A stretch of DNA of 64,000 nucleotides from assembly GCA_020055645.1 (NCBI GenBank), contig CM034547.1:66003884-66067883 (forward strand), in the 5' to 3' direction. Origin of the DNA: Tomocerus qinae. Lineage: Eukaryota; Arthropoda; Collembola; Entomobryomorpha; Tomoceridae. A program made the position numbers and the translations under genes. The notes beneath the pieces are model-generated. The model had not been told where the DNA came from. It saw only the letters and a program-made list of their open reading frames with translations, and made no database searches. This document shows, piece after piece, positions 43,001 to 55,044 of the stretch. Each line of letters starts with the position of its first letter. The stretch's first letter is position 1.

Positions 43001-45520
43001 AAATGAAACCCCGATGTCAAGTAGTTTAGTCAGCAAAATTGTGCATTTTTGCTTAATTATAAACATACTTGACCCTCAAAAAATGGGAGATGCAAAAATA
43101 ATCACTGCAACAGCACATGAATAGTCAAATACACAAAAAGTGCATCCACACATCATCCCTGGATGCATTAAAAAAATTTTTAAACGGGAAAGACAATATG
43201 TTTTGATTTTACAAGAATTTTCTGGAAATCCTTTTTTGCTGACTTATTAGCAGATGATATTCCGTGGAAAAAATTATCGAACCCCATATTACGAGACTTA
43301 ATTGTCAGCTCAAATAGCTAGTTTTATCAATGCTCTTATGATTGGTAATGCAAATTATCTAATTGAATTGAATTTTTACTTTTTATTGAAGTAAAAATTC
43401 ATCGATTAAAAAAATATTTCATCGATTTTTAGTAAATATTTTGGGCTTTTTTAGTAAATATATATGTACATATTTCAGAAAAATAAATAAAGAAATGTCC
43501 GAGCCCTGGTCATGAGTCAATTTAGTTAACACTTAATTCCAACTCTACTCATTACAGGATTGCTTTCAAGTCAGTCTAGTGAGGATTCAGACGCGGGTAG
43601 TGCAAACGCTAGTCAAAATATAATTTCTAGAGGAGCACGGATTAGTAGACCCGATTTTTACGCTGACAATAACTACAAGTCATCCAGTGAAGGTAAACTT
43701 CATTTTGGTCTTTTTAGTATTTGGTTTGGTTGGTGATAAGTATTGTAGGCCTAGTTTCACTTACAAGCTTTCAAGTTACACCTTAATCTGACTATAAAAA
43801 TACCACCCTCTGTGCCATTCAATGTCTTCAATGTCGTTTATCTTGTGTCATCACAGAAGGTAGGGTACATGGTATTATTGTGTTATAATTGATTTCTTTT
43901 TACATTAGATGAGGAACCTGTGGAAAATGTAGTTGGAGTTATTCAATCGGCACCGACTATACATGACCTAGAAAATGATTTTGAAACCCCACCACCCTCA
44001 CGTAATCGTGGATTGCTTCGTTTTAATCAACTAGTAATAGATTCGAAGAAAAATTTGGTTTATGACGGGTTACACAGGAAAAAGTACATAGTTGAAGGTG
44101 GTCGTGGCATCATCAATAAGGATAGAGATGAACCATCTTGTTCCAGTAAAGTGAACAATGTTAATACAAGTAGTGTTCCGTATAGAAACAGTAACGCCAC
44201 AATCCTGTCTGATTCTGCAGTAATTGTGGCCGCTGACATCAATAGTTTAAAAGATGAAAATATCCAAGAAAAATTGGCACAATTAAAAAATGTTTGTCAA
44301 CAGTTGACAAAAAATAAACCAATTGTCGATAACAGTGAAATTAAAATGAGAGCAACAGAATGTGAACAATCCAGTTTAGATTTTCTGGAGACTTCTAAAA
44401 TTGTTCGTAGAAAATTAGATTTTGCAGGGATTTCCGTCCCTTCAATTTCAGTACAAAATTCTCTAAACTTGGGTTCAGAGGTTTTGTTGTCTCAAATTAC
44501 TACCAAGACCAACTTAGATACGAATCCGAATGACTTACAACTAAAAAACACACAGGCTATACTTACACCCTCAATGATAGAGTTAAACGATTCTCCTGAA
44601 TTAACCAGGAGCAATTGGTCGTCAACTGCAAATTACGAAAACTTTCAACGTAGTAGTGATGCTAATTCTAGTATTGAAAATACTTCGCAGATTCCAACGG
44701 CTGTAAACCAAGCTAGTAAATCTAATTTAAACAATTCAATAAACGACGACATTGAAGTTATAAATTTAGATGATACGGCAGAGGACGACGACGATGACAT
44801 TCAAATCTGTGACTATGTTCGAGTGCCAACCATAAAAATCTTATCAGTCGCCAGTTTGAATCCCGCACCTTATATTCCAAAATCAGCAGCGTTCTTGAGT
44901 ATGATAGATCGTTTCAATGAACATCGGCAACGACCATGGGTAGACATTTCACCACGGGGTGGAATCAGTAAAGAAAATGTTTGTGGAGAGAAGAAAAGAA
45001 TAGAAGAAATAATTTTGGAAAGCGACGACGATGATCTGGAAGTGTTGGAAATTTGCAGTTCACCTATGAAGGAACAGTATGATGTAAATGGTAAGTATGG
45101 ATTTTGCCTACTATCGCGGCACCGGCAGAGCATATCTTTATGTCGTGCATTTTAAACTGACTATGAATGAATATGGTAACAACATAATACACCTATGATT
45201 GTGATACTCCCTGCCCCTATTTAATACCCCTCGGTTGTACTACCCCTCCACTGTACTACCCCTCCTCTATTGTACTACCCATCGATACGGCTCTTGTTTT
45301 TGATAGGTAGTACAATGGAGGGATAGTCTCGCGGAGGGGTATTAAACCGGGAGGCAGTACAAGAAGTACAATGTAGGGGTATTACAATCCGAGGGGTAAT
45401 ACGATGTATTCATGAATATGAAAAACTATTATTACAGGGAAGTCGACATCTTCCAGAAGTTGGCAAAGCTCTCCCTTAGAAAATACTAACTCTAAGCGAC
45501 CCAGGCTGTCACCTGATTGA
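40097..45520 (+). CDS. pie: Pineapple-eye / G2E3 / PHF7-type PHD-RING zinc-finger protein
   Basis: Nine exons: 40097-40267, 40355-40456, 40553-40834, 40938-41041, 41127-41243, 41337-41455, 43558-43692, 43909-45090 and 45438-45520, giving 764 residues with all phases kept. An extended PHD finger (about residues 28-139, starting CGFCNRC and ending YCPHH) is followed by a RING-like finger (C155, C158 to C197, C200) and a third PHD-like finger (C241 to C291). This is the ePHD-RING-PHD order of Drosophila pie and vertebrate PHF7 and G2E3, which are nuclear proteins that bind histones or act in ubiquitination. There is no HECT domain, unlike G2E3. Residues 300-764 are low-complexity and poorly conserved, with acidic segments EVINLDD (626-632) and LEVLEI (720-725) that resemble SUMO-interacting motifs. 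Intron 6 (2.1 kb) holds a hAT relic and intron 8 a foldback. The exact orthologue name is an inference. Confidence 0.9.
42585..43508 (+). mobile_element. Degenerate hAT transposon with CGGBP1-like relic
   Basis: A 924-bp element in intron 6 of the pie-like gene. It starts CAGGGGTCGGACATTT and ends AAATGTCCGAGCCCTG, a 16-bp inverted repeat with one mismatch that begins CAGGG as hAT ends do. The flanks ATCATGAG (42,577-42,584) and GTCATGAG (43,509-43,516) match at 7 of 8 bases, the hAT duplication size. Inside, around 43,090-43,310 and across broken frames, are HMNSQIH-like residues of a BED zinc finger and DDIPWKKLSNPILRDL, which resembles the conserved segment of CGGBP1/hAT-type proteins. Stops and frame breaks show that it is dead. 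The rest is AT-rich repeats of AAATATTTAC. Confidence 0.85.
45210..45415. mobile_element. Small foldback with TACCCCTC arms
   Basis: About 200 bp in the last intron of the pie-like gene. The left half carries three near-copies of TGTACTACCCCTCC spaced 19-20 bp apart, and the right half carries the reverse complement (GAGGGGTA, GTACAATG). The outer ends, AATACCCCTCGG and CCGAGGGGTAATA, pair. The exact borders and any target duplication are unclear. The ends resemble those of the foldback at 35.2 kb in having TACCCC tracts, so the two may be related. Confidence 0.7.
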
Positions 45521-47378
45521 TGATTTGGTGAATTTGTGGAGAATACAGAATTCAGAATTTTGCAAACTAGACTGAAACTTATTGATTCATCTCATCTACT
45601 TTTACAGATAAGACCAAGAAGAAGTCATGCATGGTATCGTACAAAACGGATCTGTATACTTTGGTAACTGTGTTCAATATTTTAGAAAATCTTTCAATTT
45701 TCATCGTTGTATTAAATTTTTTATACCATCATATACCATTCTAATTGTAACACAATAAGACCATATACATTAAGTTAATAAAATTTTTATTCGTCGTTTA
45801 TTAATGTAATTTGTGATTTATACATAGATACTTGCTACATTATTCTGTCATTGTTATTATGTTACTTTAACATCACATTTTTTGTTAATTACTTCTACTT
45901 GAAACAAATTACAAATGAGATAAATTATGTGTTACGTATGCCTACGTAATGCAACTATTACTTTACAGTTGCTACCATGTTATTATTATAATATGTTGTA
46001 TTCCATGAATATGTACAGTAATTCTTAGCAAACACTATTGTAATAATTTGTACTATTGCTACTATCAGCTATGCATGAATAGTCAATTATTCATCGCAAT
46101 TCATTCATAGTAGACCTAGATATCTTCTGTGAACTGTTTATTAAAGTACCTATGTGTTCAAAATATATTATGTTTATTTCAGACGGTATTTAATGGCTTG
46201 TATTTGAATCTCTCTTGTTAATAACTAATGCGCTTTGGGACGATGACTTTGTCTTTAAAAATATTAAATAAACTAGATAAGGATGATTGTATAATGTCCT
46301 TATTCCTTATATATCACGTTGTATGACTGTCGCTGTCAATGTATTTTTCATTTAATGGGACACGAAAATGCAATTCAAATATGAAAGCTTATTATTTAAT
46401 AAACATATTATTAACTTCATTTGATGAAATTATAGACCCGTACCATCAGTACACCCACCAATCGTGGTTTCTGTTGCCTGTTCTTCGATGTAGCTATTTA
46501 TATATGTCTATGATTCTATTCCTACTTTCATTCATCTAGCTCCTTAAGTCAAGAGTTGTACTCAATTGTTGAAAATTAATTTTTCTCGTATTGGTATCAG
46601 GAATTGAATATTTCACGATTGTAATCTTGTCACACTTATGCTTGGCTTATAGTAAGTAGTATATGAATTATTTTTATGATCCATAATGGCAACATGAGTA
46701 ACTGATTGACAGCATCGTAGAACCATCCATCCACTCATCCAACCAATAAACTTAATTACACACAATTGATTGCAATGAATGGTCTTTTTAAAGTCGAATT
46801 TAGAACAGAGTTCAATAATATTACAAAATTGCAATTATTTCAAGCACACAAAAACAGGGATGAATTCAAACTTGAGATAAAATATATTCCGTCATTTATT
46901 CCATCGGCATTTATTTTGTATTTCTACTATTTATCTACTAAAAAATAAGTATGTTCTTTTGGGAATAACTTCTATGTACGGCCATTTGAAAAGGTCTCAA
47001 CCACTATATTGTTTCGCATGTATTTATAAATTCATGGACGGAAATATCGGGATCAGCCCAAAGCGAGCCACCGGAAACTGGAAACACAACCATGCCCACA
47101 ATCATCTGGGCTACTCCATTTGCAACTACAGCTACGCAGATAACATGGCAAGGTAAAGAGACATTAACTTCACAAGTTGAGTAGCAGTTTAATTTTTTAT
47201 CATTAAACCCTTGCTTTTAATGTTGCATAATTTGCATATGAATGGGCTGAAGAGTCATAATAAATATACATTATATTATAATCCCTCTCAGATCGCCACG
47301 GTCCTATCAGTCAGTACTACCTTCTATATACAGACAGAGAACATTGTTTCCCGTAATTTAAAACAAGCGTCTCAAAAA
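45521..47378. other. Intergenic region, pie-like to UGT
   Basis: 1.86 kb. It starts with the pie-like 3' UTR; a canonical AATAAA lies at 45,777-45,782, about 260 bp past the stop. Just before the UGT there is an AT-rich TATA-like stretch (about 47,262-47,280) followed by an initiator-like TCAGTC at about 47,310. No gene is seen; the short frames at 46.3-47.2 kb are unrecognised. Confidence 0.5.
45777..45782 (+). terminator. Polyadenylation signal, pie-like gene
   Basis: First clear AATAAA after the stop codon, 257 bp downstream. Confidence 0.5.
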
Positions 47379-49699
47379 ATGCTTTCATCAAAATTGTTTC
47401 TGGCGATTTTCTTACTGGGATTTTTTTTGTGCTATGTAAAGGGAGAAAATATTTTATTCCTTTTTGCTGGGGGAACTTACAGCCATGAAATATCAATTGG
47501 GCCTTTAGTTAAATCGCTCGCAAACAAGGGCCACAAAGTTACTTTTCTATCATCGTATACCAAAAAACCATTCAAGCACTCTGAAATAGAAATACTCGCA
47601 CCAAAAATACTCGTTGAAAATATGGAAAATAATTTGGATGACGAAAAGGTGACTGCACGTTTACAGCACAGAGAGAAGGGATTATGGTACCAGTTCCCGG
47701 ATTGGGCAATCGGTATTTGTAAACTTCTTTTGGACAGTCCTGCAGATGAAACCCTGAGGGATTTATTCTACACAAATAGAACTTTTGATTTGGTTATATT
47801 TGACGCTGCCCTCAGTGACTGTGGGTTGATAATTGCTCATTATTTCAATGCGAAAACAATTGTTTCCGATTCAACGACAGTTCTTCCTTGGCATTACGAT
47901 ATTTTTGGAGTGCCTGTTGAAGCTTCTTGGATTCCTGTCATGTCTTCTCATTTTAATTACCCTATGACTTTCACAACCCGACTGCAAAATTTTCTGGAAT
48001 CTTTCGTTTGGACTTATCGCAGATATTCTTATATGTACCCGCAAATGGAAAATATCATGAGGAAATTCCTAAAGAAAACAGATGTTCCAAATTTTGTCGA
48101 CTTGGAACGAAATATCAGTTTAGTTTTATTGAATTCTCATCCCAGTATCGATTTGCCTCGATCTTTGCCCCCACTATTTGTTAATATTGGAGGAATGCAA
48201 TGCTGGGATACGGAAAACTTAGATATTTCACATGTATGTAAAAATCTTCTTTACATTATTGCTCAATATTCCGCATTTGGTGTACTAAAATACTTTTAAA
48301 AGTACTACTCATCACGATAATAATGATATCAATAATTTATATTTATTCAGGATATCAAGAAATTCCTTGATGATTCGAGCAACGGTGCCATACTAATTAG
48401 CTTCGGAACAACTGTGAACCTAAAGAAAATGCCACCTCAAATTATTTCTGCATTTTTTCAAGCAATAGAAACTTTTGAAGATCTTCGATTCATTTGGAAA
48501 TGGATGGGCCCCACTCCAGCTAGTTACCCCAGAAATTTATTGATGGTACCTTGGCTGCCTCAAAAAGCGATTCTAGGTCTGAAAAATCAATCATTACGAC
48601 TACTTTTTACAAAATATCATACACAGTATCATTAAGATTAGTTGGTAAACAATTACGATTAATTGTAATGAATTTAAATCACAACATTGTATAAACAGTT
48701 ATTATTGTATATAAAATGGAACCATATTATGTTCTATTACTTATTGCAGGTCATCATAATCTAAAAGCTTTCGTCACTCATTGTGGACTCAACAGTTTAA
48801 TTGAAGCAACATTTAATGCGGTACCTTTAGTTGGGATACCTCTTTTCGGGGATCAGGATCTGATTGCATACACAATACAAGCTCACGAAATCGGAACACG
48901 GATAGAAGTTAGGGAACTGTCTTCGACCGTAATTACGTCAGCCATATCGTCCGTTTTAAATATGAAAAAGTACGTTTAATAATCATACCATGGCATTATC
49001 CCCCTTGAATTTCGTGGTAAAAATAAATGAAATGGTCAATTTTAGTATTTAATTTTAGTTGACTGTCCAAATGTATTAGATACCTAGGCTAACTGAGGGA
49101 ATCGTTAGTTTAAATATTAATTTTAAGTAAGATATAATTAATTTTAATTAACCAGCGAGTACAGTGAGCAGTGTACCAGACCGGAAGTAATTTTTTACAA
49201 CCTTTACGTCTGTAATGTACCATATTGTTTTCAAGATCTCCTATTTCAATCTCTTCTGTGCTTTTGTGGTTGCATTTTTGTCTGTAATTCATGAAATGTT
49301 GTTTGGGAAAAGAAAGACCTTTTAGGATAATTAAGTAATTATTTATGTTTTGTTGAACATCCAATTAGGTACAAGGACAACATCCGAAAGATGTCCATTG
49401 CCTTTCGAGACAGACCTCAAAATCCTGTTGATAGCGCCTTGTATTGGGTGGAATATATCTTAAGAACCGAAGATACCATATTTCTTCGTCCCAAGAACCT
49501 AAACTATTCTATATTTCAGAGACATTCTTTGGATGTTATATTTTTTATTTTTGCACTGTCACTAATTGGAGCGATGTGTATAGCCTTGTGTTCTTTATTT
49601 ACATGGAAAAAATGTACCAAGATATGCTCAAGAGACTCAGGAGATAACACTACTCATCTTTCCAAAAGATATATTAGTGACAATAAAAAGTCAAAATAG
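47379..49699 (+). CDS. UDP-glycosyltransferase (UGT), membrane type
   Basis: Four exons: 47379-48233, 48351-48576, 48750-48969 and 49369-49699, giving 543 residues, a normal UGT length. The enzyme transfers a sugar from a UDP-sugar to small lipophilic molecules in the ER lumen (detoxification, pigment or hormone conjugation). It has a signal peptide (residues 1-22), an acceptor-binding half with GTYSHEISIGPL holding the expected catalytic His, and a donor-binding half with WLPQ (353-356) and a signature running from FVTHCGLNS (368-376) to PLFGDQ. It ends in a membrane segment (about 490-511) and a cytosolic tail ending KKSK, a KKXX-type ER retrieval signal. The usual THGG is THCG here. I chose the start at MLSSK because the signal peptide follows directly; an in-frame ATG-like start 168 bp upstream would add residues with no family match. 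Substrate unknown. Confidence 0.95.
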
Positions 49700-51277
49700 G
49701 CATATCTGATAATTTTGTTTTAAAGTATGTTATATATATTGTTAGATATTGCAAATGGAAATTTGCAATCGTATATTTGCCTCATTGTAAGAAGCAAGGT
49801 ATTTAAAATACCTTGGTAAGAAGTACAATACGAAAGAAATTACATGTACACAAAATATAGTATTTAGTATTTATTTGTATTTATTACAGCCCATAACAGG
49901 ATAAATTGATTGTAAAAGCAAACAAGAGTAGCTAGCTATATAAAGACCACAATTCTCAATTTTCAATACTCCTATGAACAAACTATAAACACTATAAAGC
50001 AGCATGTCGGCATTCAGAGATATACAAATATTATTCAGGAGGACAGATGAGTGGTAACCACTTTTATTATACGTTACCACAATGGGGAAAATCTCGAAAT
50101 TCTGTTATTTGGATTGTGATTGTATGGACTAGCTCACAATAACCAGATTGATATACTAACAGTACTGCTAAAGTGGTATGTGTGACTATTCTTAATTTCT
50201 TACGACACCATTACATAAACTAGGATAATTATTGTGAATGGAATGACAATATATTTAGTGAACCAACGGGTTTGGTGCATATAATAAATAAATACTTATG
50301 ATATAGGTATTTACTTTCATTTTTTATTACATCGCTTGCTATCTCACATTGTTCACATGTTCCAAAAATATTATTTACTAAACCAACTTGTTTGCGAGGA
50401 CTCTAAACGGGTACTAAAGAGTTACCTACTTACCTATACCCTTTCATCTAAAAGGACCGTGTAGGCGGAAAAGTGCCACTTTGATATAATATAGATATTA
50501 GATAAACATATAATAGAACAAGTTTCAGCTTAGAAGAAGCTTTCATTCATTCATATTCATTTACATTGGAGTTCTGGTTCCGGATCTGTGGAATCTGCAC
50601 TCTGCTAAACCACAAAATTATCTGTGTTATATATGCTAGGTATATTTTGAAAGAGAAAAACCAAGCATATGTCGATTATCAAACACAGTTAAGCAGTGAA
50701 AGTTGTCACAAAAACGGGATACCATTGATTATTATCAGTTACTTGTACACTGTTGATGCATACTACCTACACTATACAGGTTTATATGTGATGCAGATTA
50801 ATACCTAATCCTAATCTCCAACAGGATTTTACTAAACTTGCTTGGTAGTGGAATAAATTAGGTAATTCTATTGTTAATATTTTATAGCACAACTTTGAAC
50901 TTATTTCAATTTCCATTAAAGTTATTACAGCCTTGATTTACTTTCTTACTTGGTTTATTGAAATCGAAACTATTGCAAGGAAATGTAAATCATAAACCGG
51001 CCGGATGTATGTGCACAATCTTGGTGGTGATGGTGATTGTCCCAGTCGCAGACATAACGTAGTCCTAGTCCAAAGCAAAAATAATTTTATATTTAGAAAT
51101 CTTTGTTCAATAAAATATTGCAGAATATTAGAGTACAAAAGTGTATCAGCATGTAGTTTTGACTTTGATGGCGGAGAATCGCAACTTAAAATTTTAAAAT
51201 ACTATACGCTTTTGTATTTCTTGTCCTGTGGTGTGTGGCGAAACGAAGCAAAGGAAGAATTGAGAGAATTCGATAAA
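49700..51277. other. Intergenic region, UGT to DCLK
   Basis: 1.6 kb, AT-rich. No AATAAA is seen close to the UGT stop; a canonical one appears only near 50,285. The open frame continues upstream of the DCLK start to 51,005, without family similarity, and is probably 5' UTR. No other gene is seen. Confidence 0.5.
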
Positions 51278-53925
51278 ATGGAATCTCCTGAATTATTTAC
51301 GTCATTTAAATCACCGCCAAAGGAGAAAATTCCTTCTAAAGTTTCCAGTTCCACTAAGACTTACAAGGGAAAATTGGCGAAGAGGAAAAGTTCTCCAGCA
51401 CAAAGCCAAAGATTACTAGGAGGAGGGGAAAGAATTAAATCAGCTGCCGGATTATCCCCAATGGGAAGTCGCATTCCTTTGGCTCTTACTGTTTCAAATA
51501 GGACAACCAGTTGCAATGAAATAACTTTGCCCCGACGAAGACGCATGGTTTTCACACCGCAGTCACCATCACCGTTGTCTCCTGCTAACAGCATTATGTC
51601 ATCTACATCAGTCAATATTAAAAGTAGTCCTGGAAAACCACCCAAAACACCAGCAAAAGGTTCGGAAAATAATGTTCGTATACCATTATTGCATTTTGAA
51701 TTTTCATATAGTGTTATATAGCATAATGGTATTAACTATAATAGTTAAAGGATCCTTATTATTCCGCAGGATCTAAATCAACCCCTGAGATACCATTATC
51801 GAAATTAGTAACAATTATTCGTATGGGTCCTAAGCCAAGAAAGATATTCAGAATTCTTTTGAGCAACAAAACCGGGCGTACCTTGGAACACTTCATGTCA
51901 ACAGTCACTGATAAAATGCAATCTAACTGGGGTGCTGTTCGAAAAATATACGGTCTAAATGGAACAGAGGTTCACTTATAAGTTGACTAAACAATAATAA
52001 ATTGGAATTATTCTTTCATGCTAAATGTTTTAGTAGAGAATTGAATAACAATTACATGTATGCGTTTTGAATTGATTGTAGGTAACTTCTCTGCAAGGAT
52101 TTTTTGATTTGGAAAACGTCTTTTTTGCTTGCCCGAATGATAAACTAACACTTGAAGATCGAAAATTGAATATGGAAGGTAATTCACTTGTACGAATAGA
52201 AGAAATTAATGTAATATTGTTATTTTTAATTTTCCTTTGTATTGAATTCCATGTTTATGATTTTGCTTTTTTGACTTTTTCGACAGAACTTATAGAAGTG
52301 CAACGATACATAAAAAATCCTTTGAAGCCTAAATGCTCACCAGTGACATCACCCTCTCTAGCAACCGTGAATACTACATTTACTAAAAAACAACATTCAA
52401 TCAGAAGAGGAGTGCCTCTGTCTCTAAAAGTACAAAAGAAGCAGGCTAAAGAAAAGTCAGGGACATTTGGGAAAACATTTAAAAAGGAACTGAATGATCA
52501 TCTCAAAAATATTGCGGCTGAGATTAATGAAAACTCACAATCTGTTTTTGAGTCTGGCAATAAAAGCTCTGAAGATATTGTTGACAAAACTCACCCAAAG
52601 TATATTTTGGTTACCGACTACCCAGAAACGATTCTGAGTAAATTTCATGTTGGTGTTATCGTAGGAGATGGGAATTTTGCTGTTGTTAGAGAGTGTACTC
52701 GACGAATTAATGATGAACCCTATGCTCTAAAAGTCATCGACAAGGCTAAATCTGAAAAAGCTGGTTGTGATGTCGATTTGGAAGTAAAAATTCTACGAAG
52801 AGCCCAGCACCCTAATATTATAAGATTTTTTGAGAAATTCGATTTTCCAGAGTTTAACGAGTATTACATGGTTATGGAACTTATTAAAGTGAGGATCATT
52901 TCAGAATTGACAGCCCTACTAAATACCATCAGTAGAATTCAGCGTTCATGCAAAAAATTGTTTTTCTGATCTTGACTAGGAATTTATAATTAATTTTTAA
53001 GGATTTGCGCAATATAAAAACTGACAAATAATTTTGGTTACTTATTTCCAGGGTGGTGATCTTTACTATGCTATTAAAGACGCAATCAAGTTTTCCGAAG
53101 ACTGTAGTAAAATCATGGTTCGTGATGTGGCGTCCGCTTTAATTTTTCTTCACTCCAAAAGGATCGTTCACCGAGATGTGAAACCAGAGAATCTTTTGGT
53201 AAACTTGTATTTTGTGTAATTAGTAATAATTTTTATTCCTGAAAACTAAATGAAAATCTACGTTACATCAATAAGTTTGTATAGTAAATAATATTCAATG
53301 TCCACAGGTTTATATTGATGAAATGAACAGAATGCGCTTAAAGTTGACTGACTTTGGATTAGCCACTTTTGTCGATGTGGGGCCCTTATTTGTCGTTTGT
53401 GGAACACCAACCTACATTGCCCCAGAAATAATTATGGATATTGGTTACGGCACTAAAGTAGATATTTGGGCTTTGGGAGTAATTTCGTACATTCTTCTCT
53501 GTGGATATCCTCCTTTTGCTAGCGACAGTGATTCAATGGACGACCTTTATGTCATTATTAAAACTGCAGAAGTACAATATTTTGCTAATGAGTGGGCTAC
53601 TATTTCCATTTTCGCCAAGGATATTATTAACAAAATGATGGAAAAAGATGCTTCCAACAGATACAGTGCGAGAGATGTATTGGAGCACCCTTGGCTTACT
53701 GTATGTAACCTGAAATTGTCAAAAACAAAATTATTGGAATAATTAATTTTCTGTTTATTTACTTCATATATTTATTTTTTACTTCTATATACATTTTTTT
53801 CTCAGGAAGCAATGAATACCCGTGGAAGTAACAAGGACTTCAACTACAACAAAATGCAGCATATTGGTCTTAACAATGTACCATACTTATTCGATGATCA
53901 TACTATTCCTATGACCAATTACTAA
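51278..53925 (+). CDS. DCLK: Doublecortin-like kinase with a single DCX domain
   Basis: Seven exons: 51278-51677 (the donor could instead be after 51659), 51770-51969, 52082-52178, 52287-52888, 53052-53198, 53308-53700 and 53806-53925, about 652 residues. DCLKs bind microtubules through DCX domains and carry a CaMK-type Ser/Thr kinase domain. The Ser/Pro/Lys-rich N-terminus (1-133) is followed by one DCX domain (about 145-225: KLVTIIRMGPKPRKIF and LQGFFDLENVFFACP), a linker, and a kinase domain (about 352-613). The kinase is intact: GDGNFAVV loop (359-366), K381, E398, HRD (473-475), DFG (497-499), CGTPTYIAPE (513-522). GDGNFAVV and the CGTPTY-APE segment match DCLKs closely. Most DCLKs have two DCX domains; only one is seen, as in DCLK3. 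The C-tail after the kinase is only 39 residues, so a full autoinhibitory tail seems absent. Start chosen at a Met with good context (AAAATGG). Confidence 0.93.
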
Positions 53926-54067
53926 TCAATAGAAAGCATCACCTATAGTTGTGAAAGAAGAAAATAGTTAAGAAAATTTAAGAAATGTTCAGTTATGATT
54001 TCATAAATTTACGCTGTACAATACCCGCAAGATTGTCATTCTGTAAATATTGGAACTTTAAAGCGTA

Positions 54068-54073
54068 AATAAA
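54068..54073 (+). terminator. Polyadenylation signal, DCLK
   Basis: AATAAA 143 bp after the stop codon, the first canonical signal. Confidence 0.6.
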
Positions 54074-54994
54074 TAGCGAATTATAATTAATTATTTGTCT
54101 TTATAGTGCCTTACAATCCGTAGTTTGGATTTGTAAAAATCAAGGATTCGGTACTCGGTAGCTAATTTTGAAAAACTAATTTTGAAATACAAATGAATAA
54201 TTATTTATCGAAAAAACCTCGTCGAATTAAAAATATTCTTAAGTGTTCACATTTTTACATGCATAATCAATTCCTCATTCCGTTCACTAATGAATTGTGA
54301 AAATGAATCTTAAGCCTTGCTTAGGCCTTTATGGACGCAATAATCTCCTACATCAATCCGCCATACAAAATTCAATACATAACAAATCACAGGACAGGAC
54401 AACCAAGGCCCTCAAGCTTTTCAAACACTGTCGCTATTTATTTCATACCATCACTTTCGAATTGTGTGTATGCCATTATTATATGGACGTTAATTCGTTC
54501 GAATCATTATCTAATCTACGAAGATAATAACATTTGATTTTTGATTATCGCGTTAGATCATTTAATCGAATGAATTGGAAATCACTTAAAAGATTGATCG
54601 AAATTTGAATTTTCATGTCAGATTAACATGACGTAGTAATATAACAGTTCATGAATGTATGTATTCAACTCACATAAACATACGTAAAAAAGTTTAACTG
54701 ATGGTTATAAGGTGAATAGGGGACACAATAATTGTTTTAAAGCGTTGATTGGCATCATTAGTAAGTTTAAACCATGATATGATAAATTCCTTCACTTCGA
54801 TAACTAATGTTTCAATCTTTGGTTGAATGTCAAGTGTCTCGCTTATCATTACTGTATCACTGGTGGCATGTATATAATATAAAGATTTATATAAATGATG
54901 ATTATTCTTTTGGAATTTCTCTCTGAAGTGGTCCGAGTAGAATATTTTGAATCTTGAAGCGTTTTGGCTTCTTCTTATTCCAATTTTTGATTTC

Positions 54995-55002
54995 TATATA
55001 AA
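54995..55002 (+). promoter_or_regulatory. TATA box of the esterase gene
   Basis: TATATAAA about 45 bp upstream of the start codon, implying a 5' UTR of about 15-20 bases. It is a good TATA match, but the distance to a mapped start is unknown. Confidence 0.5.
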
Positions 55003-55044
55003 TGCAGAATACATATATTTATTTGATTATAATCGGCCATTACT

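Larger units (their letters stand above)
53926..55044. other. Intergenic region, DCLK to esterase
   Basis: 1.1 kb, AT-rich. It holds the DCLK polyadenylation signal at 54,068-54,073 and the esterase core promoter near 54,995. No gene is seen. Confidence 0.55.

Noticed and set aside
47211-47378. Upstream in-frame extension of the UGT
   Set aside because: The added 56 residues would precede a good signal peptide, which must be N-terminal to work; the stretch is better read as 5' UTR.
51005-51277. Upstream in-frame extension of DCLK
   Set aside because: No similarity to a DCX domain or other domain. The Met at 51,278 has a good start context, so the extension is likely 5' UTR, though not excluded.
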